Source: Enterobacter cloacae
GTDB lineage: Bacteria > Pseudomonadota > Gammaproteobacteria > Enterobacterales > Enterobacteriaceae
NCBI GenBank assembly: GCA_014169315.1
Contig: AP022133.1
Span: 1,860,001 to 1,924,000, forward strand
Direction of reading: 5' to 3'
Length of the DNA stretch: 64,000 bases
Numbering within the stretch: position 1 is the stretch's first letter; each line of letters opens with the position of its first letter. This document shows positions 1-9,198 of this stretch, in pieces. Both the position numbers and the translations under genes were made by a program. The notes under the pieces were generated by a model. It saw only the letters and a list, made by a program, of their open reading frames with translations, was not told the origin of the DNA and did not search any database.

Positions 1-47
1 TCAACTTCTATTTTTGCGTAGGCTTGCGTGCCTTTTGCGCCGTACAT
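1..47 (-). CDS. fliS: Flagellar export chaperone FliS (5' end only)
   Basis: Only the first 15 codons are inside the window; the gene runs off the left edge. The start reads MYGAKGTQAYAKIEV, matching the conserved FliS N-terminus (MYTAKGTQAYAQ in E. coli as remembered). FliS binds the C-terminus of flagellin in the cytoplasm and keeps it unfolded until secretion. The ATG lies 30 bp after the fliD stop on the same strand, so fliD-fliS is one transcript, read from the sigma-28 promoter upstream of fliD. The identity rests on a short peptide plus the expected neighbour. Confidence 0.85.
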   Translation of the reverse strand, partial: MYGAKGTQAYAKIEV

Positions 48-77
48 GTTATCCCCCTCGGGTCTGGTTAGCGTTTA

Positions 78-1487
78 CTACTTGCTTGACGAGCTGGTAT
101 CAAACTGCTGCGTCAGGTAGCTGCTGGTGTTGTTCAGCGAGGTCATCATGATGTCCAGTTGGGTAAACTGGGCTTTATACTGTGCAACTGTCGCATCGAT
201 GCGATCGCTCACGGCGTTGTACTGATCCGTCAGCTTGTTCAGCGTTTTGCTGACACCATCTTTTGCTGCCTGAATAATGCCTTTGCTGGACAGCCAGTCA
301 GTCATGTGAGTCGCCATGTTGGTAGTGATACCGGTGGTTTTACCGTCACCCACCACCAGGTCTTTCACAGCCTGCGAGTTATTGGTCAGCGCAGTTTGCA
401 GCTTGGTGTTGTCCAGCTGCAGCTTACCGGTAGACGGATCGGAGGTAATGCCCACCTGCGACAGCGTTTTATAGGCCGTTCCACCTACTGAGGTGCTCAG
501 CATGGTTTTCAGCTGAGTCTGAATCGTACGCAGCGTGCTGTCACCCAGCAGAGCGCCGTTGTTGGCATCCTGCGTGGAACCTACATCCACTGCCGTATAC
601 TTGGTCAGCGCGGCAAAGCTGTCCTGGAGGGTGTTGTAGGCATCAACCCATGCTTTAATCGTGGTTGATGCTTTAGACGTATCCTTGCTGATCGTCAGCG
701 TCTGGTTACCGCTCGTCACATCGTTCAGGTTCAGGGTGATATCTTCCAGCGCATCACTGATAGTGTTGCTGCTGTTTTCGATATCAACGTTGTTAACCTT
801 CAGCTTTGCGTTTTGCGCGGTCACGCTTTCGCTCATACCGTTGCTGGCGTCGGTATTGGTACCGTTGTAACCCATGAAGGACTGCAGGGCACTGTCACCA
901 CTTACGCCAATGCTAACGGCATTTGCAGAACCGGTATTGGTTGAGGTAATGGACAGACGGTACTGACCATTGCCAACGTTGATAATACTGGCGCTCACAC
1001 CCGCTTCAGCTTTGTTGATCGCATCGCGGATACCGGTTAACGATGAGTTTGCTGCGCTGATGCCGATGCTTACCGGCGGTTTACCATTACCGGCGGTAAA
1101 GGTGATTGTGCTGTCAGCCGAAGCGATAGCGGTTGTGTTATCCGCCCGGGTATTTTTCGTGGTCAGCGTCTGCGCCTGTGCCAGCTGTGACACGCTGATG
1201 GTGTATTTCCCGGCAATCGCACTCCCGGTCGTGGTTGCACTAAACGCGGTGGTGCTGCTTGCCGTGCTGGTCGCGGTAAACAGGTCGGCGTTATTTAGCG
1301 CGGTGTTGGCCGTCTGAAACGCTGCCAGCGAACTATTTAACGTGCCGTAGGCGCTGAGCTTGGCGGTATAGGAGGTCTGCTGTTTGGAGATCGGCGTCAA
1401 CTGTGCTTTTTCCGCAGTCGTCAGGCTATCCAGAATGTCCGCTAACTTTAGGCCCGAACCGATTCCCAATGATGAAATACTTGCCAT
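78..1487 (-). CDS. fliD: Flagellar filament cap protein FliD (HAP2)
   Basis: 469 residues, the usual enterobacterial size. FliD forms the cap at the tip of the flagellar filament under which exported flagellin subunits fold. The N-terminus MASISSLGIGSGLKLADILDSL is the conserved FliD head. A Ser/Thr/Asn-rich middle is the variable exposed part, and a heptad-like C-terminal segment (about residues 400-460) is the helical D0 region. It is divergent from fliC, with fliS 30 bp downstream. A sigma-28 promoter lies about 45 bp upstream of the ATG. There is no signal peptide, as expected for a substrate of the flagellar type III exporter. Confidence 0.97.
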   Translation of the reverse strand: MASISSLGIGSGLKLADILDSLTTAEKAQLTPISKQQTSYTAKLSAYGTLNSSLAAFQTANTALNNADLFTATSTASSTTAFSATTTGSAIAGKYTISVSQLAQAQTLTTKNTRADNTTAIASADSTITFTAGNGKPPVSIGISAANSSLTGIRDAINKAEAGVSASIINVGNGQYRLSITSTNTGSANAVSIGVSGDSALQSFMGYNGTNTDASNGMSESVTAQNAKLKVNNVDIENSSNTISDALEDITLNLNDVTSGNQTLTISKDTSKASTTIKAWVDAYNTLQDSFAALTKYTAVDVGSTQDANNGALLGDSTLRTIQTQLKTMLSTSVGGTAYKTLSQVGITSDPSTGKLQLDNTKLQTALTNNSQAVKDLVVGDGKTTGITTNMATHMTDWLSSKGIIQAAKDGVSKTLNKLTDQYNAVSDRIDATVAQYKAQFTQLDIMMTSLNNTSSYLTQQFDTSSSSK

Positions 1488-1529
1488 ATTTATTCCTTAA
1501 TGTATCGACACGTAGAACGAATAATGGGG

Positions 1530-1556
1530 TTATCGGCCTCAACAGGGGAAAGTTTA
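1530..1556 (-). promoter_or_regulatory. Sigma-28 promoter of fliDS
   Basis: On the minus strand TAAA (1553-1556) is followed after exactly 15 nt by GCCGATAA (1530-1537). This is the FliA consensus in both boxes and spacing, about 45 bp upstream of the fliD ATG. Confidence 0.9.
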
Positions 1557-1649
1557 CGATTAATTTCTTTTTTCTAATGGCAGGAATAAGGCATATAGAG
1601 AAGAGTATTTCTGTGGCTAAAAAAATTATCGAGATCCTGAAAAAAAATC

Positions 1650-1676
1650 TAAAGGTTGTTTTGGGGCAGACGATAA
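1650..1676 (+). promoter_or_regulatory. Sigma-28 promoter of fliC
   Basis: TAAA (1650-1653), 15 nt, then GACGATAA (1669-1676), one base off the GCCGATAA consensus. It lies about 80 bp upstream of the fliC ATG and is back to back with the fliD promoter. Confidence 0.88.
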
Positions 1677-1756
1677 CACCTTTGACGGCGATGAAGCCGA
1701 AGGGTGGAAACCCAAATCTAACCAAACAGATTTGATGAACAACAGGAAACGTAATC

Positions 1757-3055
1757 ATGGCACAAGTCATTAATACCAACAGCCTCTCGCTGATCACTCA
1801 GAACAACATCAACAAGAACCAGTCTGCTCTGTCTTCTTCTATCGAGCGTCTGTCTTCCGGTCTGCGCATCAACAGCGCAAAAGATGATGCTGCGGGCCAG
1901 GCGATTGCCAACCGCTTCACGTCTAACATCAAGGGTCTGACTCAGGCTGCACGTAACGCAAACGACGGTATCTCTCTGGCGCAGACCACTGAAGGCGCAC
2001 TGTCTGAAATCAACAACAACTTGCAGCGTGTTCGTGAACTGAGCGTTCAGGCAACTACCGGTACTAACTCCGCTTCTGACCTGACTTCAATCCAGGACGA
2101 AATCAAATCCCGTCTGTCTGAAATCGACCGTGTATCTGGTCAGACTCAGTTCAACGGCGTGAACGTACTGGCTAAAAACGGTTCTATGGCGATTCAGGTT
2201 GGCGCGAACGATGGCCAGACCATCAACATCGACCTGCAGAAAATCGACTCTTCTACTCTGGGTCTGGGTGGTTTCTCTGTATCTCAGAACTCCCTGAAAC
2301 TGAGCGATTCTATTACTCAGATCGGTGATACCAGTGCAGCGTCTAAGAACGTTGACCTGAGCACCGTTGCGACCAAACTGGGCGTGAACGCAAGCACCCT
2401 GAGCCTGCACGAAATTCAGAACAACGCTGGTACAGGTACTGGTACATTCGTAGTAAGCTCTGGCAGCGATAACTACGCTGTATCTATCGACAAAGCTACT
2501 GGTATCGCTAACCTTAACACCACTGATGTGAAATATGATGACTCTGCAAACGGTGTTACTGGCGCGACTCAGAACGGTCAGCTGATCAAAGTAACTTCTG
2601 ATGCCAACGGTAATGCAGTCGGTTTCGTCACCATCCAGGGTAAAAACTATCAGGCTGGTGCTACCGGTGTTGACGTTCTGGTGAACAGCGCGGCGGCAGC
2701 TCCAACTACTGCTGTTGCAACCGGTACTCTGCAGCTGAGCGGTGCAACTGCAACGGCAGAACTGAAAGGTACTGCGACTCAGAACCCACTGGCTCTGCTG
2801 GACAAAGCTATCGCTTCTGTAGATAAACTGCGTTCTTCTCTGGGTGCGGTACAGAACCGTCTGAGCTCTGCTGTAACCAACCTGAACAACACCACCACTA
2901 ACCTGTCTTCTGCTCAGTCCCGTATTCAGGACGCCGACTATGCGACCGAAGTGTCCAACATGTCTAAAGCGCAGATCGTTCAGCAGGCGGGTAACTCCGT
3001 GCTGTCTAAAGCTAACCAGGTTCCTCAGCAGGTTCTGTCTCTGCTGCAGGGCTAA
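1757..3055 (+). CDS. fliC: Flagellin FliC
   Basis: 432 residues; the structural subunit of the flagellar filament. The first 170 or so residues (MAQVINTNSLSLITQNNINKNQ onward) and the last 90 or so (ending NQVPQQVLSLLQG) are the conserved D0/D1 coiled-coil domains that pack the filament core and are sensed by TLR5. The stretch from about 175 to 340, rich in Ala, Thr, Ser, Asn and Gly, is the surface-exposed antigenic D2/D3 region and is short for the genus range. RBS AGGAAA stands ahead of the ATG. Only one flagellin is seen, and no fliB methylase lies between fliC and fliA as in Salmonella. A strong terminator follows. Confidence 0.98.
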   Translation: MAQVINTNSLSLITQNNINKNQSALSSSIERLSSGLRINSAKDDAAGQAIANRFTSNIKGLTQAARNANDGISLAQTTEGALSEINNNLQRVRELSVQATTGTNSASDLTSIQDEIKSRLSEIDRVSGQTQFNGVNVLAKNGSMAIQVGANDGQTINIDLQKIDSSTLGLGGFSVSQNSLKLSDSITQIGDTSAASKNVDLSTVATKLGVNASTLSLHEIQNNAGTGTGTFVVSSGSDNYAVSIDKATGIANLNTTDVKYDDSANGVTGATQNGQLIKVTSDANGNAVGFVTIQGKNYQAGATGVDVLVNSAAAAPTTAVATGTLQLSGATATAELKGTATQNPLALLDKAIASVDKLRSSLGAVQNRLSSAVTNLNNTTTNLSSAQSRIQDADYATEVSNMSKAQIVQQAGNSVLSKANQVPQQVLSLLQG

Positions 3056-3071
3056 TTGCCTGAATAAGCTC

Positions 3072-3097
3072 AAACCCCGCTTCGGCGGGGTTTTTTT
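3072..3097 (+). terminator. Rho-independent terminator of fliC
   Basis: AACCCCGC, loop TTCG, GCGGGGTT followed by a T run, 17 bp after the fliC stop. In E. coli a sigma-28-dependent sRNA (FliX) is processed from this 3' UTR. Confidence 0.93.
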
Positions 3098-3185
3098 CCG
3101 CTAAAATTTGCCCGTAACCCCTAAATAACCCCTCATTTCACCCACTATTCACCCAATTAAAACCCCTGCAGAATCGGATAATCAT

Positions 3186-3193
3186 GCCGATAA
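3186..3193 (+). promoter_or_regulatory. Sigma-28 type -10 box upstream of fliA
   Basis: A perfect GCCGATAA octamer lies 26 bp before the fliA GTG. No TAAA is found at the ideal 15-nt distance; the nearest is at 3158-3161. The same octamer sits in this place in E. coli, where fliA is read from an FlhDC class II promoter and a weaker sigma-28 promoter. The second role is inferred. Confidence 0.5.
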
Positions 3194-3218
3194 CTCAATT
3201 AACGCAGGGCTGTTTATC

Positions 3219-3938
3219 GTGAATTCACTCTATACCGCTGAAGGTGTAATGGATAAACACTCGCTGTGGCAGCGTTATGTCCCGCTGGTGCGTCACGAAG
3301 CATTGCGCCTCCAGGTGCGTTTGCCGGCGAGCGTGGAACTGGACGATCTGCTACAGGCGGGCGGTATCGGGTTATTGAATGCAGTTGACCGATACGACGC
3401 TCTGCAAGGAACGGCATTTACTACTTACGCAGTTCAGCGTATTCGTGGTGCGATGCTGGACGAGCTGCGCAGCCGCGACTGGGTGCCGCGCAGCGTTCGC
3501 CGCAACGCGCGCGAAGTGGCGCATGCGATGGGGCAGCTGGAACAGGAACTGGGACGTAACGCGACGGAAACTGAAGTAGCGGAACGTCTTGGCATTGCTG
3601 TTGAAGAGTATCGTCAGATGTTGCTCGACACCAATAATAGCCAACTCTTCTCTTATGACGAGTGGCGTGAAGAGCATGGCGATAGCATCGAGCTGGTGAC
3701 GGATGAGCATCAGCAAGAAAACCCGTTACACCATTTACTGGAAGGTAATCTACGCCATCGCGTCATGGAAGCGATTGAAGCTTTACCCGAACGTGAACAA
3801 CTGGTGTTGACCCTCTATTACCAGGAAGAGCTTAACCTCAAAGAGATTGGCGCTGTTCTGGAAGTGGGTGAATCGCGGGTGAGCCAGCTGCACAGTCAGG
3901 CCATAAAACGCTTACGGACGAAACTGGGTAAGTTATAG
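3219..3938 (+). CDS. fliA: Flagellar sigma factor FliA (sigma-28)
   Basis: 239 residues, identical in length to E. coli FliA. It directs RNA polymerase to class III flagellar and chemotaxis promoters and is held inactive by FlgM until the hook is complete. Region 2 (about residues 15-90, with DDLLQAGGIGLLNAVDRYD) binds core and the -10 box; region 3 is about 95-145; region 4 (about 185-235, LNLKEIGAVLEVGESRVSQ helix-turn-helix) reads the -35 box. The start is GTG, giving MNSLYTAEGVMDKHSLWQRY as in E. coli. fliZ follows after 54 bp. Several recognisable target promoters lie in this window. Confidence 0.98.
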   Translation: MNSLYTAEGVMDKHSLWQRYVPLVRHEALRLQVRLPASVELDDLLQAGGIGLLNAVDRYDALQGTAFTTYAVQRIRGAMLDELRSRDWVPRSVRRNAREVAHAMGQLEQELGRNATETEVAERLGIAVEEYRQMLLDTNNSQLFSYDEWREEHGDSIELVTDEHQQENPLHHLLEGNLRHRVMEAIEALPEREQLVLTLYYQEELNLKEIGAVLEVGESRVSQLHSQAIKRLRTKLGKL

Positions 3939-3992
3939 GTGATTGATTCATCTGAAAAATGCCGCACAACGTATTGACAACCAGGAGTTATC

Positions 3993-4544
3993 ATGACGGT
4001 GCAGCAATCTAAAAGACGGCCTTTAAGCCGCTACCTGAAAGACTTTAAACACAGCCAGACGCATTGCGCCCACTGTAACAAGTTACTCGATCGTATCACG
4101 CTGGTTCGTCGCGGTGAAATCGTTAATAAAATTGCGATTTCTCGTCTCGACACGTTGATGGATGAAGCCGCATGGCTCGAAGAGCAAAAAGAGTGGGTGG
4201 CGCTTTGCCGTTTCTGTGGCGATCTTCACTGCAAAGAACAAAGCGATTTCTTCGATATCATCGGCTTTAAACAATTCCTGTTTGAACAAACGGAGATGAG
4301 TCATGGCACCGTACGCGAATATGTGGTTCGCCTGCGTCGTCTTGGCCAGCATCTCACCGTACAAAACATTTCTCGCGATCTGCTTAAAACTGGGTATCTG
4401 GATGAGAATCTGGAGCCGTGGTTGCCTGCAACCAGCACCAACAACTACCGTATTGCGCTGCGCAAGTATGCACAATATAAGGTACAAATGCCCGGTGCTG
4501 TAGAGCAGAAAGTCCACGCCGGAACAACTTCTGATATATATTAA
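3993..4544 (+). CDS. fliZ: Flagella regulator FliZ
   Basis: 183 residues with the FliZ start MTVQQSKRRPLSRYLKDFKHSQTHC. In E. coli FliZ is a DNA-binding protein that blocks sigma-S promoters and so favours motility over curli; in Salmonella it raises FlhDC activity. Two Cys pairs (HCAHC near residue 26 and CRFCGDLHC near 71) are visible. A recombinase-like core (VREYVVRLRRLGQHL, about 105-120) carries the basic helix thought to read DNA. It has its own RBS (CAGGAG) and sits directly after fliA in one operon. It is followed by an independent promoter for tcyJ. Confidence 0.95.
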   Translation: MTVQQSKRRPLSRYLKDFKHSQTHCAHCNKLLDRITLVRRGEIVNKIAISRLDTLMDEAAWLEEQKEWVALCRFCGDLHCKEQSDFFDIIGFKQFLFEQTEMSHGTVREYVVRLRRLGQHLTVQNISRDLLKTGYLDENLEPWLPATSTNNYRIALRKYAQYKVQMPGAVEQKVHAGTTSDIY

Positions 4545-4572
4545 AAAGGAATAAGATGTAGCGCAGTTGCCT

Positions 4573-4600
4573 TTGACGTTGCAGGCGATTTCACTACACT
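4573..4600 (+). promoter_or_regulatory. Candidate sigma-70 promoter of tcyJ
   Basis: TTGACG (4573-4578), 16-nt spacer, TACACT (4595-4600), 30 bp before the tcyJ ATG. It suggests that tcyJ can be expressed apart from fliAZ. Found by reading only. Confidence 0.55.
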
Positions 4601-4630
4601 ACTCAAAAATTCCACTATATCGGGGTACTT

Positions 4631-5431
4631 ATGAAATTAGCACTTCTGGGTCGTCAGGCGCTGATGGGCGTAATGGCCGTTGCGCTGGTCGCGGGTATGA
4701 GCGTGAAAACGTTCGCGGCAGAAAACCTGCTGAATAAAGTGAAAGAGCGCGGCACATTGCTGGTCGGGCTGGAAGGAACCTATCCTCCGTTCAGCTTCCA
4801 GGGTGATGACGGTAAACTGACCGGTTTCGAAGTGGAATTTGCACAGGAACTGGCGAAACATCTCGGCGTGCAGGCATCCCTGAAACCCACTAAATGGGAC
4901 GGCATGCTGGCATCGCTGGATTCCAAACGTATTGATGTGGTGATCAACCAGGTGACCATTTCTGACGAGCGTAAGAAGAAATATGATTTCTCTACGCCGT
5001 ACACTGTGTCTGGTATTCAGGCGCTGGTGAAGAAAGGCAACGAGGGCACCATTAAGTCCGCTGCTGACCTGAAAGGTAAGAAAGTGGGCGTCGGCCTGGG
5101 GACGAACTACGAAGAGTGGCTGCGCCAGAACGTTCAGGGTGTGGATATCCGCACCTATGATGATGACCCGACGAAGTACCAGGATCTCCGTGTTGGCCGT
5201 ATCGACGCCATTCTGGTTGACCGTCTGGCCGCGCTGGATCTGGTGAAGAAAACGAACAATACCCTGGCGGTGGCTGGTGATGCATTCTCTCGCCAGGAGT
5301 CGGGTGTTGCAGTGCGTAAAGGTAACGAAGATCTGGTGAAAGCCATTGATGCCGCCATTGCGGATATGCAAAAAGACGGCAGCCTGAAGGCACTCTCTGA
5401 GAAGTGGTTCGGGGCTGACGTGACTAAATAA
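4631..5431 (+). CDS. tcyJ: Cystine ABC transporter, periplasmic binding protein TcyJ (FliY)
   Basis: 266 residues. A Sec signal peptide is clear (positively charged start, hydrophobic GVMAVALVAGMSV, cleavage near TFAA-EN). The mature part is a family 3 solute-binding protein: GTLLVGLEGTYPPFSFQGDDGKLTGFEVE is the classic opening, with the two-lobe core through residue 260. It binds L-cystine in the periplasm and delivers it to TcyL/TcyN. The permease and ATPase genes follow after dcyD, so the four genes form a sulphur-amino-acid unit. A strong terminator directly after the stop allows the binding protein to be made in excess over the membrane parts. The alternate name FliY is historical. Confidence 0.95.
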   Translation: MKLALLGRQALMGVMAVALVAGMSVKTFAAENLLNKVKERGTLLVGLEGTYPPFSFQGDDGKLTGFEVEFAQELAKHLGVQASLKPTKWDGMLASLDSKRIDVVINQVTISDERKKKYDFSTPYTVSGIQALVKKGNEGTIKSAADLKGKKVGVGLGTNYEEWLRQNVQGVDIRTYDDDPTKYQDLRVGRIDAILVDRLAALDLVKKTNNTLAVAGDAFSRQESGVAVRKGNEDLVKAIDAAIADMQKDGSLKALSEKWFGADVTK

Positions 5432-6523
<1,092 letters not shown>

Positions 6524-6544
6524 AAGTCAGGTCGAAAAATAATA

Positions 6545-7213
6545 ATGCAAGAAAGTATTCAACTGGTTATTGATTCGCTACCGTTCCTGCTCAAGGGGGC
6601 GGTGTTTACGTTACAGCTCAGTATCGGCGGGATGTTCTTTGGTCTGGTGCTCGGGTTTGTGCTGGCCTTAATGCGTATGTCGCCCGTCTGGCCGGTACGC
6701 TGGCTGGCGCGTTTTTATATCTCTGTGTTTCGCGGTACGCCGCTCATCGCTCAACTCTTTATGATCTACTACGGTTTACCGCAGTTTGGTATTGAGCTTG
6801 ATCCGATCCCGGCGGCAATGATTGGGCTGTCGCTGAATACCGCGGCGTACACCTCGGAAACCCTGCGGGCGGCCATCTCGTCTATTGATAAAGGGCAATG
6901 GGAAGCTGCGGCCAGTATCGGTATGACACCGTGGCAAACGTTGCGTCGGGCAATCCTGCCACAGGCGGCGCGCGTGGCCTTGCCTCCGCTCAGCAACAGT
7001 TTTATTAGCCTGGTGAAAGACACCTCGCTGGCGGCAACGATCCAGGTACCAGAGTTGTTCCGTCAGGCGCAGCTTATCACTTCGCGCACGCTTGAAGTGT
7101 TCACCATGTATCTGGCGGCCTCGCTGATTTACTGGGTGATGGCGACGGTGCTGTCTGCGTTGCAAAACTACTTTGAAAACCAGCTTAACCGCCAGGAGCG
7201 TGATCCGAAATGA
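6545..7213 (+). CDS. tcyL: Cystine ABC transporter permease TcyL
   Basis: 222 residues, a polar-amino-acid (HisMQ/GltJK type) permease with about five membrane segments. The cytoplasmic EAA loop EAAASIGMTPWQTLRRAILPQAARVALPPLSN (about residues 120-152), which docks to the ATPase TcyN, is complete. It starts 21 bp after dcyD and overlaps the tcyN start by 4 bp (ATGA), so the two proteins are translationally coupled. One permease gene is present, so the membrane part is presumably a homodimer, as in E. coli. Confidence 0.94.
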   Translation: MQESIQLVIDSLPFLLKGAVFTLQLSIGGMFFGLVLGFVLALMRMSPVWPVRWLARFYISVFRGTPLIAQLFMIYYGLPQFGIELDPIPAAMIGLSLNTAAYTSETLRAAISSIDKGQWEAAASIGMTPWQTLRRAILPQAARVALPPLSNSFISLVKDTSLAATIQVPELFRQAQLITSRTLEVFTMYLAASLIYWVMATVLSALQNYFENQLNRQERDPK

Positions 7214-7962
7214 GTGCTATCGACGTTAAAAACCTGGTGAAAAAGTTCCACGGGCAAACGGTGCTCCACGGAATCGATCTTGAGGTTGAGCAGGGCGAAG
7301 TGGTGGCGATTATTGGGCCAAGCGGCTCAGGAAAAACGACGCTGCTACGCAGCATCAACCTGCTTGAACAGCCTGAGGGCGGAACGATTCGGGTGGGGGA
7401 TATCACTATTGATACCGGTAAGTCTATCAACCAGCAGAAGGGGTTAATCCGTCGTCTGCGTCAGCACGTTGGCTTCGTTTTTCAGAACTTCAATCTGTTC
7501 CCGCACCGGACGGTGCTGGAGAACATTATTGAGGGGCCGGTTATCGTGAAAGGTGAGCCTAAAGACGAAGCAACGGCGCGAGCGCGCGAACTGCTTGCTA
7601 AGGTAGGGCTGGCGGGTAAAGAAACCAGCTATCCGCGCCGTCTGTCTGGGGGGCAGCAACAACGCGTGGCGATAGCCCGCGCGCTGGCGATGCGCCCTGA
7701 TGTGATCCTGTTCGATGAACCAACCTCGGCGCTTGATCCAGAACTGGTGGGCGAGGTGCTGAATACTATCCGCCAGCTGGCGCAGGAAAAGCGCACGATG
7801 GTTATCGTAACCCACGAAATGAGCTTTGCCCGTGATGTTGCAGACCGGGCTATTTTCATGGATCAGGGACGGATTGTGGAGCAGGGGCCAGCGAAGCGTT
7901 TATTTGCAAACCCACAGCAGCCGCGAACCCGTCAGTTCCTTGAAAAATTCCTCATGCAGTAG
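7210..7962 (+). CDS. tcyN: Cystine ABC transporter ATP-binding protein TcyN
   Basis: 250 residues, a complete ABC ATPase that powers cystine uptake. Walker A is GPSGSGKTT (about 37-45), the Q-loop VFQNFNLFPHRTV follows, the signature is LSGGQQQRVAIARAL (about 146-160), Walker B is VILFDEPTSALDPE and the switch histidine is in VTHEMSF. The ATG overlaps the tcyL stop. The protein is soluble and docks to TcyL at the inner membrane. A hairpin follows the stop. Confidence 0.95.
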   Translation: MSAIDVKNLVKKFHGQTVLHGIDLEVEQGEVVAIIGPSGSGKTTLLRSINLLEQPEGGTIRVGDITIDTGKSINQQKGLIRRLRQHVGFVFQNFNLFPHRTVLENIIEGPVIVKGEPKDEATARARELLAKVGLAGKETSYPRRLSGGQQQRVAIARALAMRPDVILFDEPTSALDPELVGEVLNTIRQLAQEKRTMVIVTHEMSFARDVADRAIFMDQGRIVEQGPAKRLFANPQQPRTRQFLEKFLMQ

Positions 7963-7974
7963 CATTTTTACGTT

Positions 7975-8007
7975 AATTTGCTCCAGGTTTGTTTTCTGGA
8001 GCAAATT
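7975..8007. terminator. Hairpin after tcyN, probable terminator
   Basis: A perfect 12-bp inverted repeat, AATTTGCTCCAG / CTGGAGCAAATT, with a 9-nt loop. The following T stretch is poor, so termination is likely but not certain. Confidence 0.6.
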
Positions 8008-8073
8008 ATTCTCCTGTTATGTCTCTTCTTCTGTTTTTTAATTCCGCTAACTTCGGTTAAACCGCATTAAAAC

Positions 8074-8100
8074 TAAAGTTAATTGTAATAATGCCGATAT
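8074..8100 (+). promoter_or_regulatory. Sigma-28-like promoter upstream of sdiA
   Basis: TAAA (8074-8077, extended TAAAGTTA), exactly 15 nt, then GCCGATAT (8093-8100), 7 of 8 bases of the FliA -10 consensus. Predicted transcription would begin near 8107, about 78 nt before the sdiA ATG. It has the same spacing as the fliC, fliD and tar promoters in this window. Function is inferred. Confidence 0.65.
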
Positions 8101-8184
8101 TTCGTAGTAAGAAAGAAGTTTTATGTGTTAGGTTATATTCACCATAATAATGATTATCTTTATCAGAGGTTTTATTCACTAAGT

Positions 8185-8907
8185 ATGAGGGATTCAGACT
8201 TTTTCAACTGGCGACGGGAATGCTTCCTCCGGTTTCAGGCGTTGACCTGTGCCGACGAGGTATATCAGGAACTCCAGCAGCAAACGCAGGCACTCGAGTT
8301 TGATTATTTCGCTCTCTGCGTGCGCCACCCCGTGCCATTTACGCGCCCCAGGATTTCAGTACATTCCAGTTATCCGCAACAATGGATGGCGCAATATCAG
8401 TCAGAGAATTATTTTTCCATCGATCCGGTACTGAAGCCGGAGAATTTCATTCAGGGGCATTTACCCTGGACTGATGAATTATTCGCTGATGCCCAGGAAT
8501 TATGGGACGGTGCGCGCGATCACGGTTTACGTAAGGGAATAACACAGTGCCTGATGCTGCCTAATCATGCACTTGGCTTTCTGTCGGTTTCTCGTACGAG
8601 TGTGCTGGCAAATTCGTTAGCCAACGAAGAAATAGAGTTGCGGCTGCAAATGCTGGTGCAAATGGCCTTAACGTCTCTGCTTCGTTTTGAACATGAAATG
8701 GTGATGCCGCCTGAAATGAGGTTCAGCAAACGTGAGCGGGAAATTCTGAAATGGACCGCAGAAGGGAAAACCTCTGCAGAGATAGCAATCATTCTCTCAA
8801 TCTCTGAGAATACGGTTAACTTCCATCAAAAGAATATGCAGAAGAAATTCAATGCGCCAAACAAGACGCAGATAGCCTGTTATGCAGCGGCGACGGGATT
8901 GATCTGA
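8185..8907 (+). CDS. sdiA: LuxR-type quorum-sensing receptor SdiA
   Basis: 240 residues. SdiA is a LuxR solo: it binds N-acyl-homoserine lactones made by other species through an N-terminal autoinducer domain (about 15-160) and DNA through a C-terminal GerE helix-turn-helix (about 175-240, FSKREREILKWTAEGKTSAEIA). No luxI-type synthase is in the window. ATG 8185 (MRDSDFF) aligns with the E. coli start; a GTG at 8125 would add 20 unconserved residues. It stands upstream of uvrY-uvrC as in E. coli, with yecF convergent between. A sigma-28-like promoter precedes it. Confidence 0.95.
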   Translation: MRDSDFFNWRRECFLRFQALTCADEVYQELQQQTQALEFDYFALCVRHPVPFTRPRISVHSSYPQQWMAQYQSENYFSIDPVLKPENFIQGHLPWTDELFADAQELWDGARDHGLRKGITQCLMLPNHALGFLSVSRTSVLANSLANEEIELRLQMLVQMALTSLLRFEHEMVMPPEMRFSKREREILKWTAEGKTSAEIAIILSISENTVNFHQKNMQKKFNAPNKTQIACYAAATGLI

Positions 8908-8939
8908 TTAGACAAAATGTTCTGCGTGCCAGACGAAAT

Positions 8940-8974
8940 AACGGCTGAATGCATCGCATCCAGCCGTTTTTTTT
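8940..8974 (+). terminator. Terminator of sdiA
   Basis: AACGGCTG(G/A)ATGC and its complement form a stem followed by eight T residues, ending at the yecF stop codon. The T run is on the sdiA strand only. Confidence 0.9.
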
Positions 8975-9198
8975 CACTGACGGTAAGCTTGTTTAATTTG
9001 CTTAACGGTATTGGCAAATACCGCGGATTCAGCCTGGCCTTCCATCTGCGCGATTTGTTTTTCCATCTTAATGATCACACGACCAGCATCAGCCTGGCCC
9101 ATAGCCTGCAGCATGAGCGTCAGCAGCGCTTTCAGGCAGTTTACTTCCTGTGCCAGTTCCTGGTTATTCTCTGCAGTGGCAAAATCAGGTGTGCTCAT
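8974..9198 (-). CDS. yecF: YecF, DUF2594 family protein
   Basis: 74 residues, [51 protein letters not shown] and on. It is predicted almost wholly alpha-helical, with neither signal peptide nor membrane segment. This is the DUF2594 family, whose function is unknown. RBS TGAGGA sits 8 bp before the ATG. It is convergent with sdiA, its stop touching the sdiA terminator, and divergent from uvrY, as in E. coli. Confidence 0.9.
   Translation of the reverse strand: MSTPDFATAENNQELAQEVNCLKALLTLMLQAMGQADAGRVIIKMEKQIAQMEGQAESAVFANTVKQIKQAYRQ

Noticed and set aside
2087..3073. 328-codon open frame antisense to fliC
   Set aside because: It mirrors fliC codon bias, has no RBS and no recognisable protein; long antisense frames are common opposite highly biased genes.
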